NCBI GenBank assembly: GCA_020639135.1
Contig: JACKHE010000002.1
Coordinates: 248,001 to 312,000 of the forward strand
Source of the DNA: Phycisphaeraceae bacterium
GTDB lineage: Bacteria; Planctomycetota; Phycisphaerae; Phycisphaerales; UBA1924
Length of the DNA: 64,000 nt
Direction: 5' to 3'
The position numbers were made by a program, and so were the translations under genes. The notes below the pieces were generated by a model. It searched no databases, had not been told where the DNA came from, and was given only the letters and a program-made list of their open reading frames with translations. Position 1 is the stretch's first letter, and every line of letters starts with the position of its first letter. Below, piece after piece: positions 27,052-36,189 of the stretch.

Positions 27052-28290
27052 ATGCAAGCCGCCCCTCCCGAACTCGAAGTCCTCTTCATCGACATGAACG
27101 CGTACTTCGCGTCGGTGGAGCAGATGGACCACCCCGAGCACCGGGGCCGGCCCCTGGCGGTGACGCCGGTGCTGGCGCCGACGGGGTGCTGCATCGCGTG
27201 CTCGTACGAGGCCCGCGCCTTCGGCGTCAAGACCGGCTGCTGCGTGCGGGACGCGAAGCGCGCGTGCAAGGACATCGCGATCGTCCGGGCGCGCCCCGAC
27301 CGGTACGTGCGCGTGCACCACCAGATCCTCGACGCGATCGACTCGGTGGTCCCGGTGACGCAGGTGGACTCGATCGACGAGTGCTGGACGCGGCTGCTGT
27401 CCAACGAGCGTCCGCTGGAGATCGCGCGGGGTCTGGCGCTGGGGGTCAAGGCGGCGATCCGGGAGCGCGTCGGCCCGCTGACGTGCTCGATCGGCATCGC
27501 GCCCAACCGGCTCATCGCCAAGACCGCCAGCGACATGCGCAAGCCGGACGGGCTGACGATCATCCCCCGGTCGAGCCTGCCCGGGATCCTCACGGGGCTG
27601 AGCCTCACCGATTTCCCGGGGATCTCCAAGGGGGTCAACCGGCGCCTGCGCGCCGCGGGGATCCACACCGTCGAGGACCTCTACGCGCGCACGCCCGAGC
27701 AGCTCCGCCGCGCCTGGGGCAGCGTGCTGGGCGTGTACTGGTGGCACTGGCTCCGGGGCGACAGGGCGGAGGGCCCGGCGACGCGGCGGCGCACCGTGGG
27801 TCATCAGCACGTCCTGGCGCCGCAGTTCCGCACCACCGAGCGCGCCCGGGGCGTGAGCCTGCGCCTGCTCTCGAAGGCGGCGCAGCGGATGCGGTCGCTC
27901 GATTACGTCGCGACGCGGCTGTCGCTGTGGCTGGAGCTGTGCAACGACCGGCCCTGGCGGGACTGGGCCCCGGTCGCCAGGACGAACGACACGATCGAGC
28001 TCAACCGCGTCCTGCTGACGCTGTGGAAGGACGCGCCGGGGGGCGCCGTGCTCCAGGTCGGCGTCCGCCTCGAGGACCTCGAGCCCATCGACACGCAGCT
28101 GCCGCTCTTCCCGGAGGAGCGGGCGCGGCGTTCGCTGATGGAGGCGATCGACCGGATCAACCGCAAGGGTGGCGCGGACACGATCTACCTCGCCTCGATG
28201 CACCACGAGCGCAAGACGGCGCCGCGGCGCATCCCCTTCGGCGCGCCGCCCGACCTGAACCTGCCCGACAGCGACGGCTCCGACTGGTAG
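27052..28290 (+). CDS. Y-family DNA polymerase (translesion synthesis)
   Basis: 412 residues. Palm and catalytic residues: FIDMNAYFASVEQ near the N-terminus (first Asp) and VDSIDECW (second Asp and Glu). SYEARAFGVKTG, the finger helix and GIAPNRLIAKTASDMRKPDG match DinB/UmuC proteins, then a helix-hairpin-helix-like thumb (FPGISKGVNRRLRAAGIHTVEDLYA) and a little-finger domain. It copies damaged DNA with low fidelity. A candidate beta-clamp motif is QLPLFP near residue 350. It is followed 25 bases later by an SRAP gene, a pair typical of DNA-damage regulons. I do not see a LexA box I can name upstream. Pol IV versus UmuC assignment is open. Confidence 0.93.
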   Translation: MQAAPPELEVLFIDMNAYFASVEQMDHPEHRGRPLAVTPVLAPTGCCIACSYEARAFGVKTGCCVRDAKRACKDIAIVRARPDRYVRVHHQILDAIDSVVPVTQVDSIDECWTRLLSNERPLEIARGLALGVKAAIRERVGPLTCSIGIAPNRLIAKTASDMRKPDGLTIIPRSSLPGILTGLSLTDFPGISKGVNRRLRAAGIHTVEDLYARTPEQLRRAWGSVLGVYWWHWLRGDRAEGPATRRRTVGHQHVLAPQFRTTERARGVSLRLLSKAAQRMRSLDYVATRLSLWLELCNDRPWRDWAPVARTNDTIELNRVLLTLWKDAPGGAVLQVGVRLEDLEPIDTQLPLFPEERARRSLMEAIDRINRKGGADTIYLASMHHERKTAPRRIPFGAPPDLNLPDSDGSDW

Positions 28291-28315
28291 GGCGCGCCCC
28301 GGTACACTGCGACCC

Positions 28316-29014
28316 ATGTGCGGGCGCTTCACCATCCTGTACCAGTGGCGGGACGTGTACATGCTGCTGGAGAAGATGGGGCTGCCCCTGCCGGGAACGC
28401 CCTGGGGCGAGGTGGGCCCGGAGCGGCACTACAACGTCGCGCCGACGCGGGACATCCCGGCGCTGCGCGCCGGAGAGCACGGGATCGAGCCGGCGATGCT
28501 GCGCTGGTGGCTGATCCCGCACTGGGCGAAAAGCGACGAGATGAAGTACGCGACGTTCAACGCCAGGAGCGAGGACGCCGCGACGAAGCCGGCGTTCCGC
28601 ACGCCGATGCGCCGGCGCCGGTGCGTGATCCCGGTCAGCGGGTTCTACGAATGGAAGAAGCTCGACGCGAAATCGAAACAGCCGCACTACATCACGCGAG
28701 CCGACGGTGAGCCGATCTTCTTTGCCGGGCTGTGGGACCGGTGGGAGGATCCGGAGAGCGACCGGGTGATCGAGTCGTGCGCGATCTGCACGACGAAGCC
28801 CAACGCCGAGATGGAGGCGGTCCACAACCGGATGCCGTGCATCCTGGAGCCGGAGGACGTCTGGGCGTGGTGCGATCCCGGGATGACCGACGCGGACCGG
28901 GCGGCGGCGATGCTGCGCACGCCGCCGGACGGGCTGCTCGTGATGCACGAGGTGAGCGGCCGGGTGGGCAACGCGAAGAAGAACAATGACGCGGCGCTGA
29001 TCGAGGCGGTCTGA
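28316..29014 (+). CDS. SRAP (YedK/HMCES) abasic-site crosslinking protein
   Basis: 232 residues. The start MCGRF exposes the conserved Cys2 after Met removal; Cys2 forms the thiazolidine link to abasic sites in single-stranded DNA. Other family marks are YNVAPTRDIPAL, MLRWWLIPHWAK, TFNARSEDAATKPAFR, RRCVIPVSGFYEWKK (Glu of the active site) and AVHNRMPCIL (His). It shields abasic sites at replication forks. It is probably co-transcribed with the preceding Y-family polymerase, 25 bases apart, which fits a damage-tolerance unit. It converges with the minus-strand RNA ending at 29034. Confidence 0.95.
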   Translation: MCGRFTILYQWRDVYMLLEKMGLPLPGTPWGEVGPERHYNVAPTRDIPALRAGEHGIEPAMLRWWLIPHWAKSDEMKYATFNARSEDAATKPAFRTPMRRRRCVIPVSGFYEWKKLDAKSKQPHYITRADGEPIFFAGLWDRWEDPESDRVIESCAICTTKPNAEMEAVHNRMPCILEPEDVWAWCDPGMTDADRAAAMLRTPPDGLLVMHEVSGRVGNAKKNNDAALIEAV

Positions 29015-29033
29015 AGACACCGGGGCAGCGCAG

Positions 29034-29073
29034 AAAAAAAGCCGTGGTCGCCCAGTTAAGGACGGCCCCGGCT
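29034..29073 (-). terminator. Rho-independent terminator of the candidate ncRNA
   Basis: On the minus strand AGCCG (29073-29069) and GGCCGTCC (29067-29060) pair with GGGCGACC (29053-29046) and CGGCT (29044-29040), with one mismatch and small bulges, loop TTAACT, then seven T. It may also stop read-through from the converging SRAP gene's opposite strand. Confidence 0.9.
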
Positions 29074-29296
29074 TCTGCCACACACCTTCCAATGGGAGGC
29101 GTGTCAGATTGGTGGCCGGGCTGTGTCCACCGTTCCCCCAATGCGGCAAGGTTCTTCAGGCCTTCCCGCGACGTGTATCCCCGCCCGAGCCCACGGGCGG
29201 TTCTTCCCGGCCCGGGCAGAAGCCCGAGCTGACGTGTAGTCCCTCGTGGGGACTTCCCTCCGTGCCCGCGCCGAAACGCGGGACTTCCACTCTTAC
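29034..29296 (-). ncRNA. Candidate structured noncoding RNA, ~260 nt, unknown class
   Basis: The stretch has no gene but, on the minus strand, at least seven local hairpins in series before a strong terminator. Examples are CCCGCG/CGCGGG, AGTCCC/GGGACT, CCGCCCG/CGGGCGG, GGTGG/CCACC and ACACGCCT/AGGTGTGT. Two modules share the pattern GGGAAG, hairpin, GGGA, TACACGTC. A TACACT box (29308-29303) could be the -10; no -35 is clear. I looked for RNase P, tmRNA and SRP RNA hallmarks and found none; 6S RNA is not excluded. The start is approximate. Confidence 0.6.
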
Positions 29297-29399
29297 GCCG
29301 ATAGTGTACCGCCCGACATGTCCATTGCGAGCGGGAAAACCGTCAAATCCCGCAAAAACCGCGCCGTCCGATAACGCCGGGAGGGCCCCGGGAACGCGG

Positions 29400-30281
29400 T
29401 CACGAGACCGCCTGGTTGCTCCCGCCGGGGGTGGCCGCCCAGAGCATCTTGCGGACGAGGGTCTTCCAGAAGGTCGTCTCGGGGTTGCTGATGAGCCGCA
29501 GGTGGGCATCGTGCTGGGCGATGGTGACGGTGTCGCCGGTACGAAGCGGGGTCTGGGTCTGGCCGTCCATGACGAGGGTGGTGCCGCCCTGGCCGTCGGC
29601 CAGGTTGCCGTGCAGGAGCTTGAGCACGATGCGGACGCCGCCGTGGACGACCATGGGGCGGAACGAGAGCGAGTGCGCGGCGATAGGTGTGATGGAGATG
29701 CCGTTGACGCCCGGCGCGACGATGGGCCCGCCGGCCGCGACGGCGTAGGCGGTGGAGCCCGAGGGGGTGGAGACAACCACGCCGTCGCCGCGGATCGTCG
29801 GCCCGCCGTTGCCGTCGAGGGAGAGCCCGATCTCGATGACGCGGTAGGGCGGGCCCGCGGTGATGGCGCAATCGTTGAGCGCGGTGGACGTGAACGCGGG
29901 CTCCGAGCCGCCTGCACGTGTCACCGTCGCGCGGAGCATCATCCGCTCGGAGATCGGCAGCGGCCCGTCGCCCAGCAGCGCCGGCGCGGAGCGCTCCAGC
30001 GCCGCCTCGTCGAACTCCGCGAGGAAACCCAGCCGACCGAAGTTCACGCCCATGATCGGAAGGCCCAGCCCGACACAGCGCCGCGCCTGCGCCAGGAGTG
30101 TCCCGTCGCCGCCCAGGACCATGATCAGGTCGGCGCCGGCGGTTTCGTCGATCGGGGATTCGTCGGCGTCGATCACCCTCGCCAGCAATCCGTGACGCTC
30201 GATCATCGCGCTGATCCGGGGCAGCGCATCGACCGCCTTGGGCTTGACCCGGTTGACCACGAGTAGCACGGCTCTGGGCAT
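29400..30281 (-). CDS. nadK: NAD kinase
   Basis: 293 residues from ATG 30281. It phosphorylates NAD to NADP in the cytoplasm. The signature GGDGTLL (in LIMVLGGDGTLLAQARR) and the following MGVNFGRLGFLAEF are present, along with ALNDCAIT and the GDGVVVSTPSGSTAYAVAAGGPIVAPGV segment that closes the NAD site. The length is normal. It follows dxs by 26 bases on the same strand, so it is probably the third gene of an ispA-type, dxs, nadK operon. NADPH is used by the next enzyme of the MEP pathway, which makes the link sensible. Confidence 0.95.
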   Translation of the reverse strand: MPRAVLLVVNRVKPKAVDALPRISAMIERHGLLARVIDADESPIDETAGADLIMVLGGDGTLLAQARRCVGLGLPIMGVNFGRLGFLAEFDEAALERSAPALLGDGPLPISERMMLRATVTRAGGSEPAFTSTALNDCAITAGPPYRVIEIGLSLDGNGGPTIRGDGVVVSTPSGSTAYAVAAGGPIVAPGVNGISITPIAAHSLSFRPMVVHGGVRIVLKLLHGNLADGQGGTTLVMDGQTQTPLRTGDTVTIAQHDAHLRLISNPETTFWKTLVRKMLWAATPGGSNQAVS

Positions 30282-30307
30282 CGGTCCGCTCCGGCTCCCG
30301 GTGGCAA

Positions 30308-32290
30308 TCAGGCCCTGTCCGGCGTGAGGGCGCCCCTGGCCGGGACGGCGACCTCGACACGCGGCGTCGGTTGGCGACGCCCGGCGATCGCCTCGCGGAT
30401 CGCCCGGACGATGGACTTGGCGTCGAGCCCCGCGCGCGCGAGCTGGTCGCTCCTGGAATCCTGCACGATCCACTGATCGGGGATCGCCAGGCGTGTCACG
30501 TTCGAGGCGTCGAGACCCATCGACTGCGCGGCTTCGAGCAGCGCGGCGCCGAAGCCGCCGGTGACGCCGTGATCCTCGACGGTGATGATCGGCGTCCCCT
30601 GACCCAGGAGCGTCGCGATGAGCGACTCGTCGATGGGTTTGGCGAACCTGGCGTCGTAGAGCGCCACGCGCTCGCCGCCTTCGACGGCGTCGATCGCATC
30701 GGCCGCGACGTGCGCGAGCGCGCCGAAGACGAGCACGGCGGCGTCGGGGGCGTCCTCGGCGGTCGGCCCGAGCAGGTGGCGCGCCTTGCCCAAATCGAAG
30801 GCGGGGCAGTCGCCGAGATCGACGAAGCGGTCCGTGACGGTGTCCCTGGGGTAGCGCACCGCGCTGAGGCCCTCCTCGTAGCCGCGGAGGAACTCGAGCG
30901 CGGCGATGAGCGAGGGCTCGTCGATCGCCGCGAGGATCGCCGCGTCGGGGAGCGTGCGGAGCAGCGCGACATCGCAGAAGCCGTGGTGGACGGCGCCGTC
31001 GCCCCCGACCAGGCCCGCGCGGTCAAGGCACAGGCGCACCGGGAGGCCCTGGAGCGCGACCTCCTGGAAGGCCTGGTCGAAGGCGCGCTGGAGGAACGTT
31101 GAGTACACGGCGAAGAAGGGCTTGAAGCCCGTTTTGGCCAGGCCCGCGAGCATGTCCAGCGCGTGCGATTCGCAGATGCCGGTGTCCCAGACGCGGTCCG
31201 GGTGGCGCTGGATGGATTCCGCAAGCCCCGTCCCGTCGGGCATCGCCGCGGTGGCGGCGACGACCGATTCGTCGCGATCGAGCAGGCTCAGCATCGCGTC
31301 GGCGTACGCGGCGGTGAAGCTGCGCCCGCCGGAGCGGAGCGCGACTCCGTCGTCGGACATCCTGAACGGCGCCGGCGAGTGGAAGCAGGTCGCGTCGCCC
31401 TCGGCGAAGCCGTAGCCCTTGCCCTTGACGGTCTTGACATGCAGGACCATGGGCCGGTCGAAGTCTCGGGCCTCGGTGAGCACCTCGATGAGCGTGGGCA
31501 GGTCGTGACCGTCCACGGGGCCGACAGTCATGAGCCCGAAGTGCTCGAACCAGGAGCCCTCGTTGATCCAGACCTTCGTCGCCTCGCCCGCGCGGTGGTA
31601 GGCCTCCTCGATGAGCGAGCCGCCCGGGATGTGCCCGAGGACCTGCTTGGCCTGCTTCTTCATCCCGGTGTACATGTGGCTCAGGCGGAGGCGGTCGAAG
31701 TACCGCGCGACGGCGCCCTGCGGCTTGGCGATGGACATGCCGTTGTCGTTGAGCACGACGAGGAACTGCCGGTTGAGCGTGCCGGCGTTGTTGAGCCCCT
31801 CCATCGCCACACCGTTGACGATCGACGCGTCGCCGATGAGCGAGACGACGCGGCGGCCCGAAGGGTTGTCCTGCGGGTTGAACGCGTCGCCACGGAGCGC
31901 ATCGCCCTTGGCCATCCCGACGGCGGTGGAGATCGCCGTCCCGGCGTGACCGACGCGGAAGAGGTCGTAGGCGCTCTCGTTCGGCTCGGGGAAGCCCGAG
32001 ATCCCGGCGCTGGTGCGCAGGCCGCCGAGCAGCCCCAGTCGGCCGGTCAACAGCTTGTGGGGGTAGCACTGGTGCCCGACGTCGAAGAGCAGGCGGTCGT
32101 GCCCGAAGTCGAAGACGTAGTGCAGCGCGATCGTCAGCTCAACGACGCCCAGGTTCGGTGCGAGATGACCGCCGCTGACGCTGACCTGATCGCAGATCGC
32201 GCGGCGGATCTCGCCCGCCAGCGATTCGAGCTGCTCCACGGTGAGCCGCCTGAGGTCCCGCGGGGATCGGATGGATTCGAGCAGCTGCAT
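30308..32290 (-). CDS. dxs: 1-deoxy-D-xylulose-5-phosphate synthase
   Basis: 660 residues from ATG 32290 (MQLLESIRSPRDLRRLT, the conserved N-terminus); longer in-frame starts are unsupported. It condenses pyruvate and glyceraldehyde 3-phosphate with thiamine diphosphate, the first step of the MEP isoprenoid route. Seen: SGGHLAPNLGVVELTIALHYVFD, FDVGHQCYPHKLLTGR, the ThDP/Mg motif GDASIVNGVAMEGLNNAG, DGHDLPTLIEVL, and the transketolase pyrimidine-binding region GICESHALDMLAGLAKTGFKPFFAVYSTFLQRAFDQ with RAGLVGGDGAVHHGFCD. The polyprenyl synthase gene lies 108 bases upstream on the same strand. Confidence 0.97.
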   Translation of the reverse strand: MQLLESIRSPRDLRRLTVEQLESLAGEIRRAICDQVSVSGGHLAPNLGVVELTIALHYVFDFGHDRLLFDVGHQCYPHKLLTGRLGLLGGLRTSAGISGFPEPNESAYDLFRVGHAGTAISTAVGMAKGDALRGDAFNPQDNPSGRRVVSLIGDASIVNGVAMEGLNNAGTLNRQFLVVLNDNGMSIAKPQGAVARYFDRLRLSHMYTGMKKQAKQVLGHIPGGSLIEEAYHRAGEATKVWINEGSWFEHFGLMTVGPVDGHDLPTLIEVLTEARDFDRPMVLHVKTVKGKGYGFAEGDATCFHSPAPFRMSDDGVALRSGGRSFTAAYADAMLSLLDRDESVVAATAAMPDGTGLAESIQRHPDRVWDTGICESHALDMLAGLAKTGFKPFFAVYSTFLQRAFDQAFQEVALQGLPVRLCLDRAGLVGGDGAVHHGFCDVALLRTLPDAAILAAIDEPSLIAALEFLRGYEEGLSAVRYPRDTVTDRFVDLGDCPAFDLGKARHLLGPTAEDAPDAAVLVFGALAHVAADAIDAVEGGERVALYDARFAKPIDESLIATLLGQGTPIITVEDHGVTGGFGAALLEAAQSMGLDASNVTRLAIPDQWIVQDSRSDQLARAGLDAKSIVRAIREAIAGRRQPTPRVEVAVPARGALTPDRA

Positions 32291-32398
32291 TCGGGTCTCA
32301 GCAAATGGTTCGCCGGTCTGCCTCTGGATGCGTCGGCGGAAAAACCGGGTGGGGGGATGATAGTGCCGACAGATCACCCGGGCCCGGATCCCGCGGGA

Positions 32399-33322
32399 TC
32401 AGCGGGTCCTGCTCGCGAGGTACGCTGTCAGATCGATCAGGGTTTGCGCGTCGTCGCCGAGGGGCGATAACGCGCGGATCGCCTCCTCGCGCAGGCGGTG
32501 CGCCTCGGCCCTGGCAGCCCCGACGCCCAGCACGCCCGGGTAGGTCAGCTTGTCCGCGGCCTCGTCCTTGCCTGTCTTCTTGCCGGTGTGGGACTCGAGC
32601 TGTTCGACATCGATGAGGTCATCGACGATCTGGAACATCAGTCCCACGGCGTCGCCGTAGCGGGTGATGGCGTCGAGCCGCGACGCGTCGGCGCCGGCGA
32701 CGATCGCGCCCATCCGGCAGGCGGCGCAGATCAGAGCGCCGGTCTTCTGAGCATGGATTACCCTGACCGCGGACGCGGGATCCAGCGCGGCCCCGTCCGC
32801 CGCATCGCCCACCGTGTCCAGCACCTGGCCGGCGATCATCCGGTTCGTGGCGCGGGCGAGCTCCCGCACGAGCGCGGCGGAGGTCCCGGGTGTCGCGTCC
32901 TCGCCCGCCGCCAGGAGCCCGAACGCCATGGACATCATCGCGTCGCCCGCGAGGATCGCGGTCGCCTCGTCGTATTGAACGTGCAGCGTGGGGCGCCCGC
33001 GGCGCAGCTCGTCGTTGTCCAGCGCCGGCAGGTCGTCGTGCACCAGGCTGAACGCGTGGATGAGCTCCACCGCGACCGCGGGGGTCAGCGCCGTGGCTCG
33101 ATCTCCGCCGCACGCCTCGCACGCCAGAAGCGTCAAAGCGGGGCGGAGCCTTTTGCCGGCGCCGAGCGCGGCGTAGCGGACGGCGCTGCGCAGCGTCTCG
33201 GGGAACGAGGGCTCGTCGAGCCCCTGCTCGATGGCGCGCTCGACCTCGGCGACCACCACCGCGAAGTGCGGCGGGGGATCCACGCCCAGCGGGGTGTTCG
33301 GGGTCGAGGTCTGCGGGGTCAT
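32399..33322 (-). CDS. ispA: Polyprenyl diphosphate synthase (farnesyl/geranylgeranyl type)
   Basis: 307 residues. First Asp-rich motif in LVHDDLPALDNDELRRGRPT (the DDxxxxD form with two intervening residues more, as in bacterial FPP synthases) and second Asp-rich motif in FQIVDDLIDVE. KRLRPAL binds diphosphate. It adds isopentenyl diphosphate to allylic substrates to make C15 or C20 chains; product length cannot be fixed by eye, so the symbol is provisional. It heads a minus-strand operon with dxs and nadK. The first 20 residues are Pro/Thr-rich. The upstream gene, an ExbB-like protein, is divergent with 64 bases between. Confidence 0.92.
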   Translation of the reverse strand: MTPQTSTPNTPLGVDPPPHFAVVVAEVERAIEQGLDEPSFPETLRSAVRYAALGAGKRLRPALTLLACEACGGDRATALTPAVAVELIHAFSLVHDDLPALDNDELRRGRPTLHVQYDEATAILAGDAMMSMAFGLLAAGEDATPGTSAALVRELARATNRMIAGQVLDTVGDAADGAALDPASAVRVIHAQKTGALICAACRMGAIVAGADASRLDAITRYGDAVGLMFQIVDDLIDVEQLESHTGKKTGKDEAADKLTYPGVLGVGAARAEAHRLREEAIRALSPLGDDAQTLIDLTAYLASRTR

Positions 33323-33386
33323 TCTCTGAGTCTAGGCGATCCGTCCTGCGGCGCACGGCTCTGAAACCCCGCGCGACGCGCCGCGT

Positions 33387-34088
33387 ATGATGTCCGCGAT
33401 GAACCCCGGACCGATCGAGACCGCGCGGCAGCTGATGGAGCAGGGGGGCTGGGTGATGTGGCCGCTGCTGGTCATGAGCCTCGCCTCGCTGGCGATGACG
33501 TTCGAGCGGGCGCTCTTCTGGCTGGCGACGAACCGGCCCGGGCGAGGCCGCTGGCTCATCACGCTGTGCGATCTCTTCCGGGCGCACAACCACGACGGCG
33601 TCCGTTCGGCGATCCGTGGAGATTCCTCGGTGTACGCCGCCACCGCCGGCGGGGTCCTCGAGCGGGGGACCTCCGACGCGGCGGTCATCGAGTCGGTCGA
33701 GGCCGTCCGCCCCGCCATCGAGCGATTCTCCACGGCGCAATCGACGATCATCACCGCGGCGCCGCTGCTGGGGATCCTCGGGACGGTGACCGGGATCATC
33801 CGGAGCTTCAGCCTGCTCTCGAGCGGGGTTTCACAGCGCGTGACGGACCCGTCGCTCGTCGCCGGGGGCGTCGCCGAGGCGCTGATCACGACGGCGTTCG
33901 GCATGGTCGTCGCGATCCTGGCGCTGATCCCGTACGCAATCTTCCGCGCCAAGTCGGACCGCTGCCTGGGCCGCCTCGAGGTCATCGCCGCGGCGGCGCA
34001 GCAGGGCGAGTTGGCTGCCGATGACGCCGACATCCGGCGTGCGCGCAGCGATCGCCCGGCGCGGATCCCCGCTTCGGTCGGCGGTTGA
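33387..34088 (+). CDS. MotA/TolQ/ExbB proton channel family protein
   Basis: 233 residues; three closely spaced ATG codons (33387, 33390, 33399) make the start ambiguous by up to four residues. Membrane spans at ~22-40 (WVMWPLLVMSLASLAMTFERAL), ~125-150 (ITAAPLLGILGTVTGIIRSF) and ~175-200 (ALITTAFGMVVAILALIPYAIF) with the family's AAPLLGILGTVTGII and TTAFGMVVAI motifs. ExbB/TolQ proteins use the proton gradient to drive TonB or TolA. No exbD or tonB gene is adjacent here, so its partner must be elsewhere. The C-terminal ~35 residues are Arg/Ala-rich and cytoplasmic. Confidence 0.93.
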   Translation: MMSAMNPGPIETARQLMEQGGWVMWPLLVMSLASLAMTFERALFWLATNRPGRGRWLITLCDLFRAHNHDGVRSAIRGDSSVYAATAGGVLERGTSDAAVIESVEAVRPAIERFSTAQSTIITAAPLLGILGTVTGIIRSFSLLSSGVSQRVTDPSLVAGGVAEALITTAFGMVVAILALIPYAIFRAKSDRCLGRLEVIAAAAQQGELAADDADIRRARSDRPARIPASVGG

Positions 34089-34118
34089 TGATTCTGAAAC
34101 CTGGCCGGTTGACCGGTA

Positions 34119-34583
34119 TCAGGACGCGGCGACTTCCTGCGATTCCAGCAGGCCGTACAGCTCCTCGGCGTCCTGGGCGGCGTACACGCGCTCTCGGAAG
34201 TCACGCATGGTCATGAGCCGGCTGATGCGCGCCAGGGCCTGGATGTGGTCCGAGGTGCGGTCCGGCGGGCTGGCCAGCAGGACGATCAACCGGACGGGCT
34301 GCTTGTCGATCGAATCGAACTCGATGGGCTCGGAGGGTTTGCCGATGGCCATGACGAGCTTGCTGACGCTGTCGCTCTTGCCGTGCGGGATCGCCAGGCC
34401 CTGCCCGATGCCGGTGGTGCGGGTCTGCTCGCGGGACCACACCGCCGCCTTGAGCGAGTCCGGGTCCGAGACCTTCCCGCTCGCGGCGAGCAGATCAACG
34501 AGCTGATCGATCGCGTCCTTCTTGTCCGTCGCTTCCAGCGGCGCCTTGACACAATCAACACTGAGGATGTCCAGCAGGTTCAT
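34119..34583 (-). CDS. PTS EIIA domain protein (PtsN/fructose type)
   Basis: 154 residues, one EIIA(Fru/Ntr) domain. The phosphorylated His is in IGQGLAIPHGKSDSV, preceded by VWSREQTRTTGIGQG as in PtsN. VRLIVLLASPPDRTSDHIQALARISRLM is the conserved core end. Such domains accept phosphate from HPr or NPr and often act as regulators rather than sugar transporters. No EIIB/EIIC or hpr genes are near, so a regulatory role is more likely. It could be co-transcribed with the rsmB-like gene, 177 bases upstream on the same strand, though that gap makes it uncertain. Confidence 0.92.
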   Translation of the reverse strand: MNLLDILSVDCVKAPLEATDKKDAIDQLVDLLAASGKVSDPDSLKAAVWSREQTRTTGIGQGLAIPHGKSDSVSKLVMAIGKPSEPIEFDSIDKQPVRLIVLLASPPDRTSDHIQALARISRLMTMRDFRERVYAAQDAEELYGLLESQEVAAS

Positions 34584-34760
34584 CCGCGATTCTCACTACG
34601 TTCGGCGTCCGATGGCGGTGTCGGGCTCCGGCGAACGTGCCAGGAGCCCTCGACAGGAGCGATTCTATCCACCCCATACCATCGGCGAAACCCCGGCCCC
34701 GCGCCAGCACAACAGGTTTTCCCCATCGGCACGCGGATTCCGGAGCGTGTTCGATCGGAT

Positions 34761-36149
34761 TCAGGCCCGCGTGAACGTCGCGACGTACGAGCCGTCGGTG
34801 TAGCGGGTCGGGTTCTCGCCGGGCCCGCCGGTGGGGAGCGTGAACCGCTCCCGGGCGAACCGAAGCCCCTGACCCGAGCCCGCCCACGCCGTCTGCTGCT
34901 GGTTCTCGCGCGGGTCGATGCTGCAGGTGGAGTACACCAGCAGGCCCCCGGGCGCGAGCATGGGGATCGCGTTCTGAATGATCTGCCGCTGGACGCCGAC
35001 GAGGGCGGAGATGGTGTGGTCGTTGGCGCGGTATCTCGCCTCGACACGCCGCGCCAGCACGCCGGTGTTGGAGCAGGGGACGTCGAGGAGGATCATGTCG
35101 GCCTGGCCCATCAGGCGGTGCGTCTCGTAGGGCTCGACGACCTCGACCTGCTCGTGCCACTGAAAGACGGAGCGGAGGGTGTCGCGACGGGGCCCGTTGG
35201 TGTCGGTGGCGATGATCCGCGCGTCGGGGAACGTCGCGGCGAGCTGCCTCGTCTTGGTGCCCTGCCCCGCGCACAGATCGAGCACCACGCCGGGTCGGGG
35301 GAGACACTCGGCGGCGAGCTGGACCGCCTCGCCGGAGGCCGCGTCCTGCGCCCAGATGTCGTCGCTGGAGCGGAGCAAGTTGTTCAGGTCCCAGCGGTTG
35401 CCCCGATAGACGGCGAAGCCCGGTTTCTCGTGCGGCTCCAGATCGCGGATGTCGGGGGAGGCGAGCGCGTGTCCGATGTTGAGCACGGTCGGCGCCGGCG
35501 CGATGTTGTGCAGGGCGATCGCCTTGGCCGTCTCCTCGGAGTAGGCCCGGCTCATGGATTCATACAACGCAGAGGGGCAGCTTGTGGCGATCCCGAAGCG
35601 CATGTGCTCGTCCGTCGGGAGCGCATCGGCGAGCAGCCGCAGCGCCGTCCCATCGGCGAGGGGGATCTCGTTGAGCGCCATGGTCCACCGCGGCACGCGC
35701 TGTGGCGGTTCACCGATGAGCTCGGCGATCTTCCGCAGCACGGCGTTGGTCAGGCGGCCGGCGCCGGGGCGGATCGTCCGCTTGGCCCACTCGACCGATT
35801 CGTCGATGGCGGCGTAGGCGGGGACGCTGTCGAGGAAGACGAGCTGGGCCGCGCCGGAGAGGAGCACGCCGCAGAGTTCGGGCTGGAGCTGCGTGAAAGG
35901 CTTGTTGAGGCGCTGCTCGATGAGCCAGCGGAGCGTGAGCCAGCGCCGGGTGGCGAACTCGACGATGGCGTGCGCAAAGACGTTCTGCCTGGGGCTGAGT
36001 CCGGTGCGGTCGAGATCGAGCGGGAACAGATCGGGGCAGCCGTGGGCGAGTGTGCCCAGGTGGCTACAAGCGCTGGCCCTCGCGGGGTCCAGAGGGCGTA
36101 TGGAGACATCTCCGGATCGCCGGGCAGGGGTGGGATCTTGTGTTCTCAA
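34761..36149 (-). CDS. rsmB: 16S rRNA m5C methyltransferase, RsmB/Sun type
   Basis: 462 residues. The N-terminal ~150 residues form a NusB-like RNA-binding domain (RQNVFAHAIVEFATRRWLTL, VFLDSVPAYAAIDESVEWAKRTIRPGAGRLTNAVLRKI). The C-terminal SAM-dependent domain shows VLDLCAGQGTKTRQLA (motif I), MILLDVPCSNTGVLARR with the Cys that releases product (motif IV), and LVYSTCSIDPREN with the catalytic Cys (motif VI). E. coli RsmB methylates C967 of 16S rRNA; the same target is inferred. The first ~25 residues are poorly conserved, so the true start could be slightly downstream. Confidence 0.9.
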   Translation of the reverse strand: MRTQDPTPARRSGDVSIRPLDPARASACSHLGTLAHGCPDLFPLDLDRTGLSPRQNVFAHAIVEFATRRWLTLRWLIEQRLNKPFTQLQPELCGVLLSGAAQLVFLDSVPAYAAIDESVEWAKRTIRPGAGRLTNAVLRKIAELIGEPPQRVPRWTMALNEIPLADGTALRLLADALPTDEHMRFGIATSCPSALYESMSRAYSEETAKAIALHNIAPAPTVLNIGHALASPDIRDLEPHEKPGFAVYRGNRWDLNNLLRSSDDIWAQDAASGEAVQLAAECLPRPGVVLDLCAGQGTKTRQLAATFPDARIIATDTNGPRRDTLRSVFQWHEQVEVVEPYETHRLMGQADMILLDVPCSNTGVLARRVEARYRANDHTISALVGVQRQIIQNAIPMLAPGGLLVYSTCSIDPRENQQQTAWAGSGQGLRFARERFTLPTGGPGENPTRYTDGSYVATFTRA

Positions 36150-36189
36150 ACCGGGTCCATCCTAGGGAAAAGGAGCCTCCGATGCGAGA

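Noticed and set aside
29034..29296. RNase P RNA, tmRNA or SRP RNA
   Set aside because: The GAGGAAAGTCC and ACAGAA regions of RNase P, the tRNA-like ends of tmRNA and the GGAAG tetraloop pairing of SRP RNA were not found. 6S RNA was not excluded.
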